Shown: positions 36,796-48,945, counted from the stretch's first letter. The stretch is 64,000 nucleotides of DNA from Porites lobata (GCA_942486035.1 CALNXK010000324.1:127501-191500); one strand, 5' to 3'. A program made the numbers and translations. Notes: generated by a model from the letters alone, not told the origin.

Positions 36796-36925
36796 TGGCT
36801 TTTGAACTTCAGAGTTCACGTGTTTTTGTGTGCTGTAACCGACAGGCGTATCTTTGAATTCGCGAAGTACCTGTTTCAGTAGTATTGCAACTGCAGTTGA
36901 ATCTAAGTACAAATTTAGCTCATAC

Positions 36926-37141
36926 CATTTTCCGTCGTAACATCCTTAAGGTGATCAACACAGGGACTCCAACACCTAGGCCTACTACAAAAGCGATACA
37001 GATTGAATCATCCTGTGCACAGCCTGTACCGAATCTAAAGATTTCGACAACCAGTCTAAACAAGGAAACAGCGAAGAAAAATGCGACAGCCAATGCGACA
37101 GCACCCTTTATCGTTTTAACAGCACCACAGCATACTTTCAT
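36926..37141 (-). CDS. two-transmembrane first exon of cGAS-like receptor D
   Basis: 72 codons, open, with the same acceptor, start and gtatgag donor as copy C. Several substitutions lie in the hydrophobic segments, but hydrophobicity is kept. The loop carries F-G-T-G-C-A-Q-D-D. Confidence 0.55.
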
Positions 37142-37424
37142 GATCGCTGGAAAGAGGGGGAAAAAAGAAAAAATATTAGCCAGTACTAATAATAACATTG
37201 ATAATTAAAGAAATTCTTCTTAATTGATTGTCTTAGCCGACCCGCCTTGTTTAGCAAGACATGCAGATAGACAAAGAATAATCTCTAGTCATGTAATTTT
37301 ATTCACACTAACACTGCAAATTGTGCTTGCCTTGAGTACATATGCCTGTCAGTGGCCTATCTGGCGGGTATACTGCCAGGGGGTACTGCCATACATGAAA
37401 TCAGTTTATAGGTATGTGCCGCTG

Positions 37425-37625
37425 TTAACCCTTTTCACTGCCAGGGTGTTTGATGGAGTTTTGTAAGGTGACTCTACCTTTTCAGTCTATGGACGAAATC
37501 CTATGATGTGACCATTCAAATGAAAGATCTCTGCCTGTACTTTCACATGATGCTATTTGTTTGTCAAAATTTTAGAAATTTGGTCGAAATTTGCCTTTGG
37601 CCACGTTTGGCAGTGAAAGGGTTAA
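37425..37625. mobile_element. TTAA-type MITE, unit 3 copy
   Basis: Third copy of the element at 19,357 and 29,946, at the same place in its unit. Confidence 0.8.
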
Positions 37626-38694
37626 GGGTCTGGTTTTTCAACCTACTCTGGGTAGGGTATAGAATCAGAGAGGTTGTGTCTAAAAAAAAAAGGATGTCAT
37701 TTTTCCAAAAACTCCGTGGTCAATGGCTTGAAGATTTTACTCTAGGCTAGGGGAACCGGAAATCGGAAAATCTGAATTTACCTGCAATTAATTCAGTTTA
37801 ATAGCAAAGAAAGTGTTCACCCCAGTATGAAATTTCCTGAAAATAGCTACTCTAGGATGCGGAGAGATGTTGGGGGGGCTTAGTCTAGTTTAGGATAGCA
37901 AAATTCAGCCGAACTTACTAGGTCAGGTCTAGAGTAAAGGTTCCGGGGTCCCAGTGGCATATCCCTACCCGACCATTCTTAAATTACCCCTGGGGTACAC
38001 TGTAGCTGGGCGTCATTGTTGAGCTTTTATACCTTCCACTGCAGACCTAGATTGGTCCATATGAAAATCCAAGCGGCATCAGCCGTTCAAAGCATTAGCT
38101 GTTTATACTGGTTTATAGCACTTTGCAAATGTTCATTCGTTCTTCTACTGCATTTCAACTGATTCTTCGCTGTGGGTAGACCGAAAGAGAAATTCTACAA
38201 TATATCCAAAAATACTACGATAAAGGTTTTGTTCTTTATGACCTATGTCAACAGCAGGGCTGGTACTGAAAGCCTACAAGACTTTTCTTAGTCACCTACA
38301 GTTACATTTTCCAATGTTTCCCATGACTGCAGAGATGGATTGCGAAGAGTACAAATTAGTAGCCGTAAGTTTTTAGGCACAGACACTTCCTATCCCCTTA
38401 CCCAAAAAGGACAAATCTCGAAAAAGGGGACTATGAACACCCTATAGCTAAAGTCAGTTCCACTCACTTCCTTGATCATTTAGGCAAGATCACACATGAC
38501 GCAACTGAATGCTCGTATAGCCGGGGATTCCCCTTTTGGTAGCAGAGAAGACCAGATGTTTCCGGCATGTGATAAAACATGAAATGGACTGGAGTGGTAA
38601 CTGCCGACCTTTGATATTGCTAAGTATTCGCAGCAAAATATCAAATGTGAATTTTAAGACCGACACTTGAAATGTGTTTTGCAACGGAACCAGT

Positions 38695-38915
38695 GGGGCT
38701 ACAGAAAGGGTCTATCATCTGAATCATTGTTATTATACCTTACAGCGATGTGGAAGCTATCCATAAGACGATGGCAAAGTAATTGGAGCAATCTTTATTG
38801 ATTTCAGAAAAGCCTTTCATTCCGTAGACCATAACATCCTAGGCTATGAGTTGCAAGCCTGCGGCATAACTGGTAGCTTTGGGATTGGTTACTAAGGTCC
38901 TGCTAAGACACCGCT
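38695..38915 (+). pseudogene. LINE reverse-transcriptase fragment, unit 3 copy
   Basis: Duplicate of the fragment at 21,239, with F-R-K-A-F followed by D-H-N-I-L readable. Confidence 0.6.
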
Positions 38916-39224
38916 CCACTCATGTGCCGAACCTAATTGTTGAAAGTACGACAAAAGAGCGGCGTCTGAATCAATTTCTTTTTTTTGGTACGGCAGTTTT
39001 AGCTAGGTGTGGCAAAGGTGTTTTGTGCGGCAAAAGTTCGACAGAGTCTGCCGGTTATAAGATGCATCCCGAAATCACAACAGAGTTAGAGCTATCAAGC
39101 AAACTTTTGTTGAAAAAATGCTGCGCTTTATAAGCGAAAAAATGCGGTATATATAGACTATACTTCCTCATGGAACTTTCTCGATATCAGTGTCGGGAAG
39201 CTGTTCTCTTGCTACTTTTGCCGA

Positions 39225-39630
39225 AATTCGAGGGCAACCAACAAGAATATAGTTCAAAACCACTTAAACATAACATTGTTGAATGTATTTTAGTATTTAA
39301 ACGGTAGATATAGGCATATTTTTATCCCAGAGGATTTTTCATCTGTTCGGATTTCCTAGCTGAAAGTCCAGTATAGTGATTCGAAAATTACAGGGATCAA
39401 AACTTACCTTTTCGGAAATTTCAGCCAGAAAAAGGTTCCCGAAAATTCTAGGTGACCTTTTTAGGGTAAAAATCCGTTAAAAATGGGCAATTATACCATT
39501 TTTTAGATGTTCGAAAATCCTTGGAAAGACTGGCAAGCAAGAAATTATACAACAAATGTTCCGAAATTCTAGATCTTAAATCGTCTCGCGAACAGATATT
39601 TTCCGAAAATTGACGCTGGGTGCCCCTAGA
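39225..39630. mobile_element. older, inverted copy of the GGGGCACCC-ended MITE (unit 3)
   Basis: Duplicate of 33,101-33,503 with minor substitutions. Confidence 0.7.
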
Positions 39631-39899
39631 GATTGAACGATTTCATCTAAGAGCGGCTAAATTAATACATAGCCTGCCCAAGAATATTATGAATTGTGAA
39701 AAATAACAGCGTGTTCACTGGCAAAGTTTTGGGTATATTCAGTTATAAACAAACATTAGCTATTGAGATGTCAGGCAAAACACATGCTAAATAGTTTGTC
39801 TCAACGTGTAATTAATAAATTACGGACTCAAGACGCAAATTAAAGTTAATGGAAGTACCTAGAAAAAAAAACAGAATTAGCTAGTACCAGGTAGAGACA

Positions 39900-40385
39900 G
39901 TCTTTTATTTAGGGGTCCAGTTGTCTGGAACTGTTTAGATACGACAACCTGAGAATGTGACAACATTGATACATTCAAAAGAGTTCTTAAAACATCTACC
40001 AACAAAGCAGCACTCATTTATTAGAGAAACCTGCATGAACTGCAATAAGGATCTTGATAACTTTTTATATGTTTAATTTTTTAATTTCGTTTTATTTTTT
40101 ATATATATTAAGTCTTAACTGCTAGCTTGTAATTTCAAATTTTATCTTCTTAAGCTTGTATATAGTTGTATGTAGTTATATAGTTGTATATATATATATA
40201 GTTCAGTTTACAATGTATCTTTTATCTATCAATTAATCTATCTATTTATTTATTTATTTATTTATTTGTTATTTATTTGTTTTTTATTTGATTATTAGGC
40301 AGCTCCACATCAGCTATAATTAGTTGCCTGTATTTTATAACCTGCAATATCAAATAAATTATATATATATGTATGTATGTATGTA
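39900..40385 (+). pseudogene. 3' tail of a LINE, unit 3 copy
   Basis: Duplicate of 33,770-34,260, ending in the same (atgt)n microsatellite. Confidence 0.5.
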
Positions 40386-40797
40386 AAACATGGACTGGAG
40401 TGATAAAACATCTGAATTTGCGAGGTGCTGAGTGATAAACGGAAAAGAAGTATTTTGAAAACAGACCTGGAACGAAAAAAAAAATTCTTGCATAACAGTA
40501 TCAGTTACATGTAATAGTCTTACACCAAAAAATTCGATAACGATGGTAGACGTGGGATGCCTTCTGACAGATCTACCGGTCAGTGAACCTCTATATCACG
40601 ACTGAAGTCCTCGGTATAACGAACGGTATTCTTCAACCCAAAATATGAAGTCAGTAAGTATGTTTATAGTGTTTATAGCGGAGCGTCCGCGAAGCAGAGC
40701 CCCCATAGCTACTGAAAATAGAAACATATAAATTAGCCTCCCATGCAGGCGTTTTTATGGGAGCTCGTGTTTCGTTTTGAGGAAGAACGAAATACGA

Positions 40798-41196
40798 CAG
40801 GGGCACCCAACGACAATTTTAGGAAAATATCTGTTCGGAAGACGATTTGCGATCTGCAATTTTCGGAATATTTGTTGTAAAATTTCGTGCTTGCCTGCCT
40901 CTCCTAGGATTTTCGAACATCTAAAAAATGGTATAATTGCCCATTTTTAACGGATTTTTCCCCTTAAAAGGTCACCTAGAATTTTTTGGGAGCCTTTTTT
41001 CTGGCTGAAATTTTCGGAAAGGTAGGTTTTGATCCCTATAATTTTCGGATCACTAGACTTTCAGCTAGGAAATCCGAACAGATGGAAAATTTCTAGGGAA
41101 TAAAAATATGCCTATATCTACCGTTTAAATACTAAAATACGTTTAACAATGCTATGTTTAAGTGGTTTTGAACTATATTCTCGTTGGGTGCCCCTG
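40798..41196. mobile_element. CAGGGGCACCCAAC-ended MITE, unit 3 copy
   Basis: Duplicate of 34,673-35,072 with the same ends and ATACGA flanks (40,792-40,797; 41,197-41,202). Confidence 0.85.
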
Positions 41197-41278
41197 ATAC
41201 GAGGGAGAAAAATCGGAGTACTGAACACCTTTTGTTCTGCATGACGTTTGAAGTTAACTTTTTAGATGTTGCTAATGG

Positions 41279-42960
41279 CCCAGCTAAAAAACCGCTTCTC
41301 AGCAAGTAGCAAAGACAAACGCAGGTATGTCAGTAGTCACGGCAAGCCCGTCGCAAACAATGGGTTTAAACATTACCGCTACAAGAAAAAGTGAAAAATG
41401 ACAAATTCAGCCTTTTAAGTCCTAACTAGAAAACCAAGAAGAAAATCTCCACTGGAAATTCTAACCAGAAAGTTAGTTCAACTCTCCGTGCCGTGGCCAA
41501 AACTCACATCACACGCAAAAAACTCGTGGCATTCGGGCACTGTTTCTGGATAACGACGGGCTGTCCGTTACAGCGGGATGCTCGCAAGGCGAGAATCGAC
41601 TGTAGATAGAAGAAGTCCTGTTTTTCCAGATGGAATGATCTAGATCGAAATTTGTGTTCCATTTCTTCTTGTTACAAGTTTTAAACCCTCACGGCTTTTT
41701 TTTTCCAGGAAATGAGACTGATTTTTGTTATCTCTGAAAAAAGCGCGGTTATCCCCAGTTTTCTTTTTGGATTTCAATAGCCCCTGATATCATCTACTTG
41801 TCTCACACAGTCATTATCTGGGAAAAAAATACTTCCCATTAGTGGGTACCGTCCTTAATGAGGTCCCAGGGCGAAATTTACCAGTTCTGTATTACGCATA
41901 CCAAACTGTGAACCGACTGGTTTCCCCATGTAAATAGTAAACAACCAATCGTACCGATAATCGAGCGACTGGAGGTAGGCTACACCCGCATGCGAGATGG
42001 ATCGAGAGGACAGAGTATAGCGCAAAGCGCGAGAGATAAGCTTACAGCGCCGGACGAGGGGAGGAGAAAACATAGTAAAGTGAAGTTGTTAAATTAGCGA
42101 TTGAATTCTTCTAGTGTGGTTGCGTTCTTATTTCTCGTGACAGATCAGTTTTATAAACCATTGATGTTACAGGGGAAAATTTGATGCTGATCACTCTTAG
42201 GGACCATGTCACGAAGATATTGCTGTTTTCGGTCAATTCTTTACTGAAGTCATTACTTAGTGTCTCTACCCAGACACAAAACGCTCCTGTAAAGTTACAA
42301 AGAAGAAACCATACAAATTACCAAAATGGTTTTTTTTGCTATTTCTGGAGGCATAGCTTTCAAACTCGAAAACGTTGGCCCAATTTTAAGTGTCAACCCA
42401 AGTCCATCCTTGCCATCTGTTGCAATTTACGACGGGAAATAGTTTCAATGCCTGATTATAGTCTTGAATAACAAAACTGGACCATTATTTTTGGAATTTA
42501 AGACACGTGTTAGCTTTAAAAAAGGATAGCAAATTGCGTGACATAGCCCCTTTAAAGGGTTAACCGGATCAACCAGTCAAAATCCTTTCACTTGTCATAT
42601 CTTCATGCTTATCCAATTCTCGCCGCCTTCTTTCGTGAGGAAGAGAAAAGAAAAACTAGATGTTGAAAAAGGAAGTCTTGTGAAAATTTAGGTTTCTGGG
42701 GAAAACGCCCACCTCTGCCCCTCCTTAAGCCAAAATTGGATAGGAGGGTAGTTTCCCAGAAACCTACCCTACGAGCGGAGGCTACATTTTCGCGTTGGTC
42801 CAAAATCAAACCAGCTAACAATTTTGGATTAAATTAACTGCAAAAACCGTGGACGAAGATCCTGCTAGATGTAAACGTTGGATCTCTCGAGAAGAGATCA
42901 AATCAGCCAAAATATAAAGAACAAGAACGAGAAGTCCGAAGACTACAGCAAAGCTGATTT
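41279..42960. other. gene-free region right of unit 3
   Basis: Only short open frames without recognisable domains. Around 42,600-42,800 'cagaaacctaccct' and 'ggtttctggg' form an imperfect inverted pair, probably another repeat. Confidence 0.45.
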
Positions 42961-42969
42961 AAAACAACG

Positions 42970-43022
42970 TTTATTGTTTTTTATAACAATATTTCGGCTG
43001 GCCATACCAGCCTTCTTCAGGT
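42970..43022 (-). ncRNA. hammerhead-ribozyme-like motif
   Basis: On the minus strand the order is CTGAAGA (complement of 43,014-43,020), a 6-bp stem GGCTGG/CCAGCC with a 5-base loop (42,996-43,012), GAAA (42,992-42,995), then a 5-bp stem TATTG/CAATA (42,972-42,991). This matches the CUGANGA - stem II - GAAA - stem III core of hammerhead ribozymes, which are known in the ends of Penelope-like retroelements. The base pair next to the cleavage site is not the usual A-U and stem I is not clear, so it may be inactive. Confidence 0.4.
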
Positions 43023-43285
43023 TTACAGATGTTACTGAACTTATGTAGCAATCACAATATTATATAGGTGGAGAATGTCGCAATAAAAGGGAGAGGCGGA
43101 AATGACGTACAACATAAAAACTGGAAAGGAAAAATACTAAGGATATGGATTAAAATAATTCGTCACGGCGGTTTAGGCCATGCAATTTGAGGAGAGCTCC
43201 AACATAAGAAACTCAGCAATGACTAGGTTGAGCAAACTGATCGTTCAACTTTCCGCTTTGTCTCTTGAAAGTGCAAGTCTCTTCA

Positions 43286-44056
43286 ATGCGTGTACCTTAG
43301 TGCCAACCGTTTTTCGATGGCATGGGAAAATGGAATTCACATTCCATTTCCATTTTTCGTTTTTCGTTTTCGTATGACATTGAAAAACAGATATGAATTT
43401 CGTTTTTCGTTTTCACATCACTTTGAGAAACGCATTTGAACTTCGTTTTTCGTTTTCGTTTTCGCATCCTTGACTTTGAAAAAGGGATATGAATTTCTTT
43501 TTTCGTTTTCACATCACTTTGAAAAACGGATTTGAATTTCGTTTTTGTATGGCTTGTTATTTGAAAAACAGATCTGAATTTCGTTTGTCATTTGAAGTCC
43601 CGGCACACCCCCTCGCGGTTGACCGGGGAATTCACTTTTTATGCAAAGGAAAGTAACTGAATTTGGCCCCGGGGCCAAAGTGAGTGGTGAACTCCCCCGC
43701 CCCCATGATATTCCCCACACACACTGTACTCCTTTTTTAACAAGGGATGACCAATAATATGATGATAGCCATGAAAAAAAAACACGTTGATTTCGGATAC
43801 ACGATACAACTACATCATAAGTACATAACAAGACTCTAACAAGCCATACAAAACCCGTTTTTCAAAGTGATACGAAAATAAAAAAATAAAAACAAAATTC
43901 ATATCCGGTTTTCAAAGTAATGCGAAAACGAAAAACAAAAAGCAAAATTCAAATCTGTTTTTCAATGTCATGCGAAAACCAAAAAAAAATGGAAATGGAA
44001 TTTGAATTCCATTTTCCCATGCCATCGAAAAACGGTTGGCACTAAGGTACACGCAT
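43286..44056. mobile_element. 771-bp TIR element with 8-bp TSD and internal tandem repeats
   Basis: Perfect flanking direct repeats TCTCTTCA (43,278-43,285; 44,057-44,064). Inverted ends are 'atgcgtgtaccttagtgcc' and its complement, continuing for more than 50 bases. Inside both arms a unit of about 40-45 bases ('gaatttcgtttttcgttttc') is repeated several times in opposite orientation. Non-coding. An 8-bp duplication suggests hAT-type mobilisation, although the ends are not typical. Confidence 0.85.
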
Positions 44057-44064
44057 TCTCTTCA

Positions 44065-46389
44065 CGTTTTTTGGCTAGGATGATAATGAATTTCAGAGAA
44101 GTATCAGCTACTACAACAAATGTCCTTACAGTATTTACACATGTATTTCCTTATATTGTAAGTACAACTCAGAATCTTTGAAACTCGCCAAAACACAAGG
44201 TTTAGTCATTTTTATTTCGAATATTTTTAGTACTTATTTTGTTTATTTCTATTTAGTATTTACAAAAACAGTGAATAGCACTTTTCGCGCGTTTTGATGG
44301 GTTCCCGTAACTTGGAATATCCTTGGCTATTTACTGTTTTTTGACCGAAGCCAAGATGGCGTCTCTTTTCGAGACATTTTCCGACAGAAAAAATTTGAGC
44401 GATAAATGAAGTAGTCGTCCAAACAAATACCAAGAAAGCGACGAAGTTTGGCTTGTCGTTGTTTACTGGTAGCTAGAAAATTATTTTCGTACTGAATTCA
44501 GCAACAAATTATACGTAAATTAAGCCTTAACAAGCTCTTTGGGGGAGTGGTTTGGCCCCGCCGTGTTCATTGTCATAAGATGTTAAAAAAAACTATGCAT
44601 AGCAAGTGCAAACGAATTCACGAAAAAAAGGTAAAGTTTTCGTTTGTATTACATGTAAATGACCAATATTTCGGCTAGTCAATGGGCAAGCAAACAGAAC
44701 AATCACAATTTGCCACGGAAATAGACACTAGCGGTACAAACATTGTCATCCGGGTCGCTAAGCAACGCGCATTTCAAAACCTTGAGAGTGTCAAAGTCAC
44801 ACAGAAGAACGAAATAGACGCAAAGCTGTTTGTTTTCGGTTTAAAACAGCTATCGAAATTTATAAAACAGTTTTAAAATGGATAAGGGTTGATATCATAC
44901 AACAAAATTGATTCGCCTGTTCAGTGTAATTGTCAAAAAAATATATATATATGAATTCCCCTGCACCGCCCCCTCAAAAATTAAACATTCATCGGGACTT
45001 TTCCCGGCCTGCTAGGTTTCATTTTGTTTGTTTGTTTTACTGTGGGTAATTATAAACATTTTTGTATTATTCTCATATGCTTCCTATGCATGTCTCGTTA
45101 AAATAGGTTCCGTAGCCTTTTCTCTCTGTAGGAAACGTCATGAGTTGAAGGCAGTACAAGCATTAAGCATTTCCACTTTTACAAAATGTTACGTTGGGGA
45201 AGGTGTAAGCTTGATTGAGCAAAGACTCCAGACGGTTTTGTAGTCAGTTGTGCGGTAAGTTTCAAAGTCGCATGTCCTTATCTTTATCGCCCCTTTATGT
45301 GAGACATTTCTAAAAGCTCTGATTTCTTGTACTTTCATGAGGTGTGCAAGTTTCAAGAACGGCCCCCAAATTTGCGTTTTGCCTCCGCAATCAGATTACT
45401 AATATGACAGTCGACAAGTGTTATAATTTGAAAAGGCGAAATTTACATGTAAGAGTTACGGTCGACGCTCAAATAGGATAATGTACTCAGCGGAAAGCCG
45501 TCAAAAGGCGATGGAGCAGGTGTCTGTTAACCATTATATGAAAGAATCAAACTTTATTAGCTCTCCCTACCTAGAGTTATATATGTGAGAAAGTGTTACC
45601 GATATCACAAAGGATAAGCTTAATCGTAGTCAAAAGAAAATTCACGGTTGACCAAGCAGTTAGATTGAAATGATGAAACTTTTGGGTTACGATCGATACT
45701 ATAAACATACGCACTAAACACAACGGTAAATCTTTGACGAACCAAAGAGTGGGTAAGTGGACTGGATGCATACAAAGCTGGTATTCCATTGCTCCTATTT
45801 ATGGTGCCGTAATATCTACGAACAAACTAAGCATAGTCAGGGAGAGAGCTATATCGGACGTGTCTGAGGAGTTACGAAACGACTTTTATACGCCCAGGAG
45901 ACTTGTAGCCGTTAGCTAAGTGGCCCTGTAAACACAAAACGCTTAGTTGTTCTTGGCTCATGTAAGGGCAACGAAGAAAAGCTGGAAGGGATACAGCATC
46001 AGATTTCACTTCCTTGTTCTTTATGTGTTATTATTAAATATTCACAACCATGTAAAAAGCTAGGGCGGTACACAAAGGAGCATCATGTATTTTTATGGAG
46101 GAGGAAAAACGTTAAAGAATGTAATAATATATGATTTCTCTTATGTTATAAGAATGATCTAGAGGCTTATAATTTGACTGATTTGACGGGCCAGTTTTAT
46201 ATTTCTTGTGAAATTAGACAAAAAGGTGTCAACAGTAGAACAACTCTTTGAATTAATTATCCTGCCAAGTGATTAGACACGACAATTTCTGTCGTGATTA
46301 CGTCATGCAGGATGTAGGATCAGTAGGTTGGTACAGCCTTGAGTCAAACGTCGTGCTTGAATTGCGCCTATTGTGTTCATAAAGTGTTT
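44065..46389. other. gene-free region
   Basis: No gene, RNA or clear repeat recognised beyond short open frames. A phrase 'caatatttcggctag' near 44,666 recalls the hammerhead-like segment at 42,987. Confidence 0.45.
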
Positions 46390-46815
46390 TAAGCCCTTTC
46401 AAACGGATGCAACATTGTTAGTTGTTACATTTTGCGTCCTTTTGCTCACCCTGTTGCATATTTTTGCGTGTTGTTGGGAGTTGTTGTGCAAAGTTTGATA
46501 CCAGTCAAACTTTTAAACCAACAACTCTCAAATTTTCTTTTGTTCTGTGATCGCCGAAGCGTGGCCCAACAATGTTGGGTCTGTAATATAATGCATATGG
46601 CAGCTCTTCCAACGTCGTTGAGGTCACGCACGCGCATTAAACATGGTCCCCTTGGAGTTTACAAAGTCTTTATGGTCTGTATCCTTTCCACGCCGATGCA
46701 TTGCAGGTCCCAACATTGTTGGGAGTTGTTGCATCTGTTTGCACACTACTGCCAACGGGAACGCAACAACTCACAACATTGTTGGCCTAATAATGTTAGG
46801 AGTTGTTGAGTTCTT
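46390..46815. repeat. CAACATTGTTG-rich interspersed repeat
   Basis: Repeated words 'caacattgttggg', 'gttgttgcat' and 'aacaactc' occur in both orientations across the segment, with 'aaacggatgcaac' at the left. This is a palindromic, non-coding repeat, probably a MITE. Ends were not resolved. Confidence 0.55.
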
Positions 46816-46921
46816 TTTTCCACGTAGCTTAATCTTTCTCAATATGAATCTGTGCCCGAATAAACGCTACCTATTCGAGTCCCGTAATTGAGTATAAAAG
46901 TCAAAGAGGTCATATCAATAC

Positions 46922-47125
46922 TAGCCTGCAGAGCAGGCGTTTTTAACGAAAACTCGGAGGTGCATTGATCGTGGCCGCCATCTTGAAAAGCTACCTCTCC
47001 CTTAAAAACACTTTTTTGACTCGTCCCAACTCTCTGGTAGTATTAACGTCCAAGATGGCGGGACAACGTCATTCCTGAAAACAATTCATGGATCCCGCTC
47101 CAAAATACGCCTGCTTTGCAGGCTA
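46922..47125. mobile_element. 204-bp TAGCCTGC-ended MITE with 9-bp TSD
   Basis: Flanked by TATCAATAC on both sides (46,913-46,921; 47,126-47,134). Ends tagcctgcagagcaggcg and cgcctgctttgcaggcta are inverted. Contains 'ccaagatggcggg' and 'ggccgccatcttg', also inverted. Same terminal style and TSD length as 57,280 and 61,387. Confidence 0.85.
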
Positions 47126-47380
47126 TATCAATACACGCATTAAGAATCAAAATGTTAGGCCTCCAATATGTAACTACAGAGAGCTGTAAGAATCGCAATG
47201 TGTCTTCTAGCTAAATTTACATTTGCAATTAGGAGAAATGTAGATTAATTTGATATCTTAGCATCTTCATGTACAGTATCCTAGTTAAGTACATTATGTA
47301 ATTGGGTGTGCAGTAAGTTTAATAGGTGTCCCCAGTTAGTTCGCAACTGTGTAAAGTATGTAACTATCATTATCTTTATA

Positions 47381-47411
47381 TTACCATTATCATTATCATT
47401 ATCATTATATT
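47381..47411. repeat. (ATTATC)n microsatellite
   Basis: Repeats of 'cattat' just upstream of the first exon of the TPR-CHAT gene. Confidence 0.8.
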
Positions 47412-47510
47412 TTATAAGAATACTAATTCATTTATTAACACAGGAGCTGTGGCAAGGAGTTCGTTTAAAGGTACAGGTGAAAGGAATGTCACACATCTGC
47501 AAAGAAAACA

Positions 47511-47559
47511 ATGGAGGACAATAAAAATGACACTGAGTTTGAGGAGGACACTTTAAGAG
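47511..47559 (+). CDS. first coding exon of TPR-CHAT gene 1
   Basis: ATG at 47,511 followed by 16 acidic-rich codons, ending A-G-A-G before a gtgtat donor. The phase-1 end completes a Glu codon with the first two bases of the exon at 48,507, giving an uninterrupted frame. That phase match is the main support. An acacag acceptor at about 47,443 may mark the 5' boundary. Confidence 0.5.
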
Positions 47560-48849
47560 GTGTATATAAACTGAATGAAACGAGTTTAGTGTAGCAGTTG
47601 ACGTTGTAACATAGCTTAACATGGTTTCAGTACTAATCGCTATTTGGAGAACGAGTAAGGAGTGGGGTAGGGGGTGAGAGGCCCTCCTGTCTCCCACTCC
47701 CTCGTCTTCTTATTTTCTCCCGCTCTCTTAATTCACGCCGCACGCCACTATCTCAAAAGCCTGGAACATTCGTTCAGTGGATGGGAGCGCACCCGTGACC
47801 GAACGTAGAAAAATAAGGAGATGAGAGAGAGGAGGGAACCTCTCACCCCCTACCCACCCCCTCGCTGTTTTTCCAACTCATATCTCCTTCGCGCCGTCCC
47901 CACAATTTGAACGCCTGGAACAGACTAGTTGTAGAGAGCGCTTTTATCCCAATCCCCTCGCGGCTTCTCCGCCAGGGCCTCCATTACTGTAGAAATTAGA
48001 AACCTATAGAAGCAAGACGTCAGCGTACGCCCGCCCGTACAAAACGCTGTACAGACTGTAAGAAAGGGGCGGGGTGACTCTGCATGTAAGGGGATCGACG
48101 GGGGAGTCCAATACATGCATCTTAGGTTTGTCTGGGCGGAAATTTAACCAGTTCCTTTTCTCAATCAACAACAACGAAATTTTTTATCAATTGAAGGGGA
48201 TAGATTGTAAAGGAACTGTGGTGTTGCATCGGTAGAGAAGTAAAACTTACACAAATACTTAGTTTTATCAGTGAGTTGATATTTAAAGCAAATCGCCAAA
48301 GTGGAAAGAAAAATTAATTGCCGTTCAGATTGCTAGCCCCTTGTTACAGCGAATTGGTCTGACTTATTTATGGCTGTAGTCTAGTAAATCCAAGGGACAA
48401 ATGAACCTCCCAACAGTTGTGTTGGGAGGTACATTGTAAACTCCGTTGCGAGGCATGCGTATGTGCTCCCACTTCCTTAGAAACATTGTTATTTAATTTG
48501 TTTCAGAAAAAGCAGAAGAACTCAAGAATTCGGGCAACGAGGCATACAGAAAAAAAGAGTTTTCCAAAGCCATTTCCTTTTACACCGAAGGAATCAAAAC
48601 TCAGTGCAAGGATATAGTCCTTGTTTCCCAGCTGTACAACAACAGGTCGACGGTATACTTCTATTTAGGTAATATACTGAATGTGGGATCAACAACAAAC
48701 TTTCTAACTGCGGTGCGTGGCATCTACGGATAGCCCTTACACTGTCTTTAATATTCAGTCAAGAGAGTGCACGCTCATTTCCTGTTTAAAAGCAAGACTC
48801 ACAAACCGGAGGAAACCTTTGGCTGTCTCTGTCTTTTTAACAAACGTTC

Positions 48850-48945
48850 CAACCTCGTCCTCAGGGCTTTTTTTCCCTGCCTTTGAGGTGAAGCGCCCCA
48901 CCTCAAAAACCAGAGAAAAGCCCCCTGGGGACGAGGTCGACCAAC
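48850..48945. repeat. imperfect hairpin repeat in intron 2
   Basis: 'aacctcgtcctcaggg' and 'cccctggggacgaggt' are inverted around a centre containing 'gaggtgaagcgccccacctc'. Non-coding. Confidence 0.6.

Larger units (their letters stand above)
35173..41278. repeat. segmental duplication, unit 3 (carries truncated gene D)
   Basis: Tandem copy of about 27,694-35,154. The right end ('gatgttgctaatgg') repeats the sequence just left of its own start. The left breakpoint lies inside the nucleotidyltransferase exon, so gene D lacks its 3' end. About 19 bases at the junction have no counterpart. Confidence 0.85.
47135..48506. other. 5' region and intron 1 of TPR-CHAT gene 1
   Basis: Apart from exon 1, the stretch 47,640-47,880 holds inverted blocks ('gggtagggggtgagag' and 'ctctcaccccctaccc'), a likely foldback element. 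A short hairpin 'ctcccaac/gttgggag' lies near 48,407-48,427. Confidence 0.5.

Noticed and set aside
43297..43831. Lys/Phe-rich minus-strand open frames
   Set aside because: Produced by the tandem units within the 43,286-44,056 transposon.
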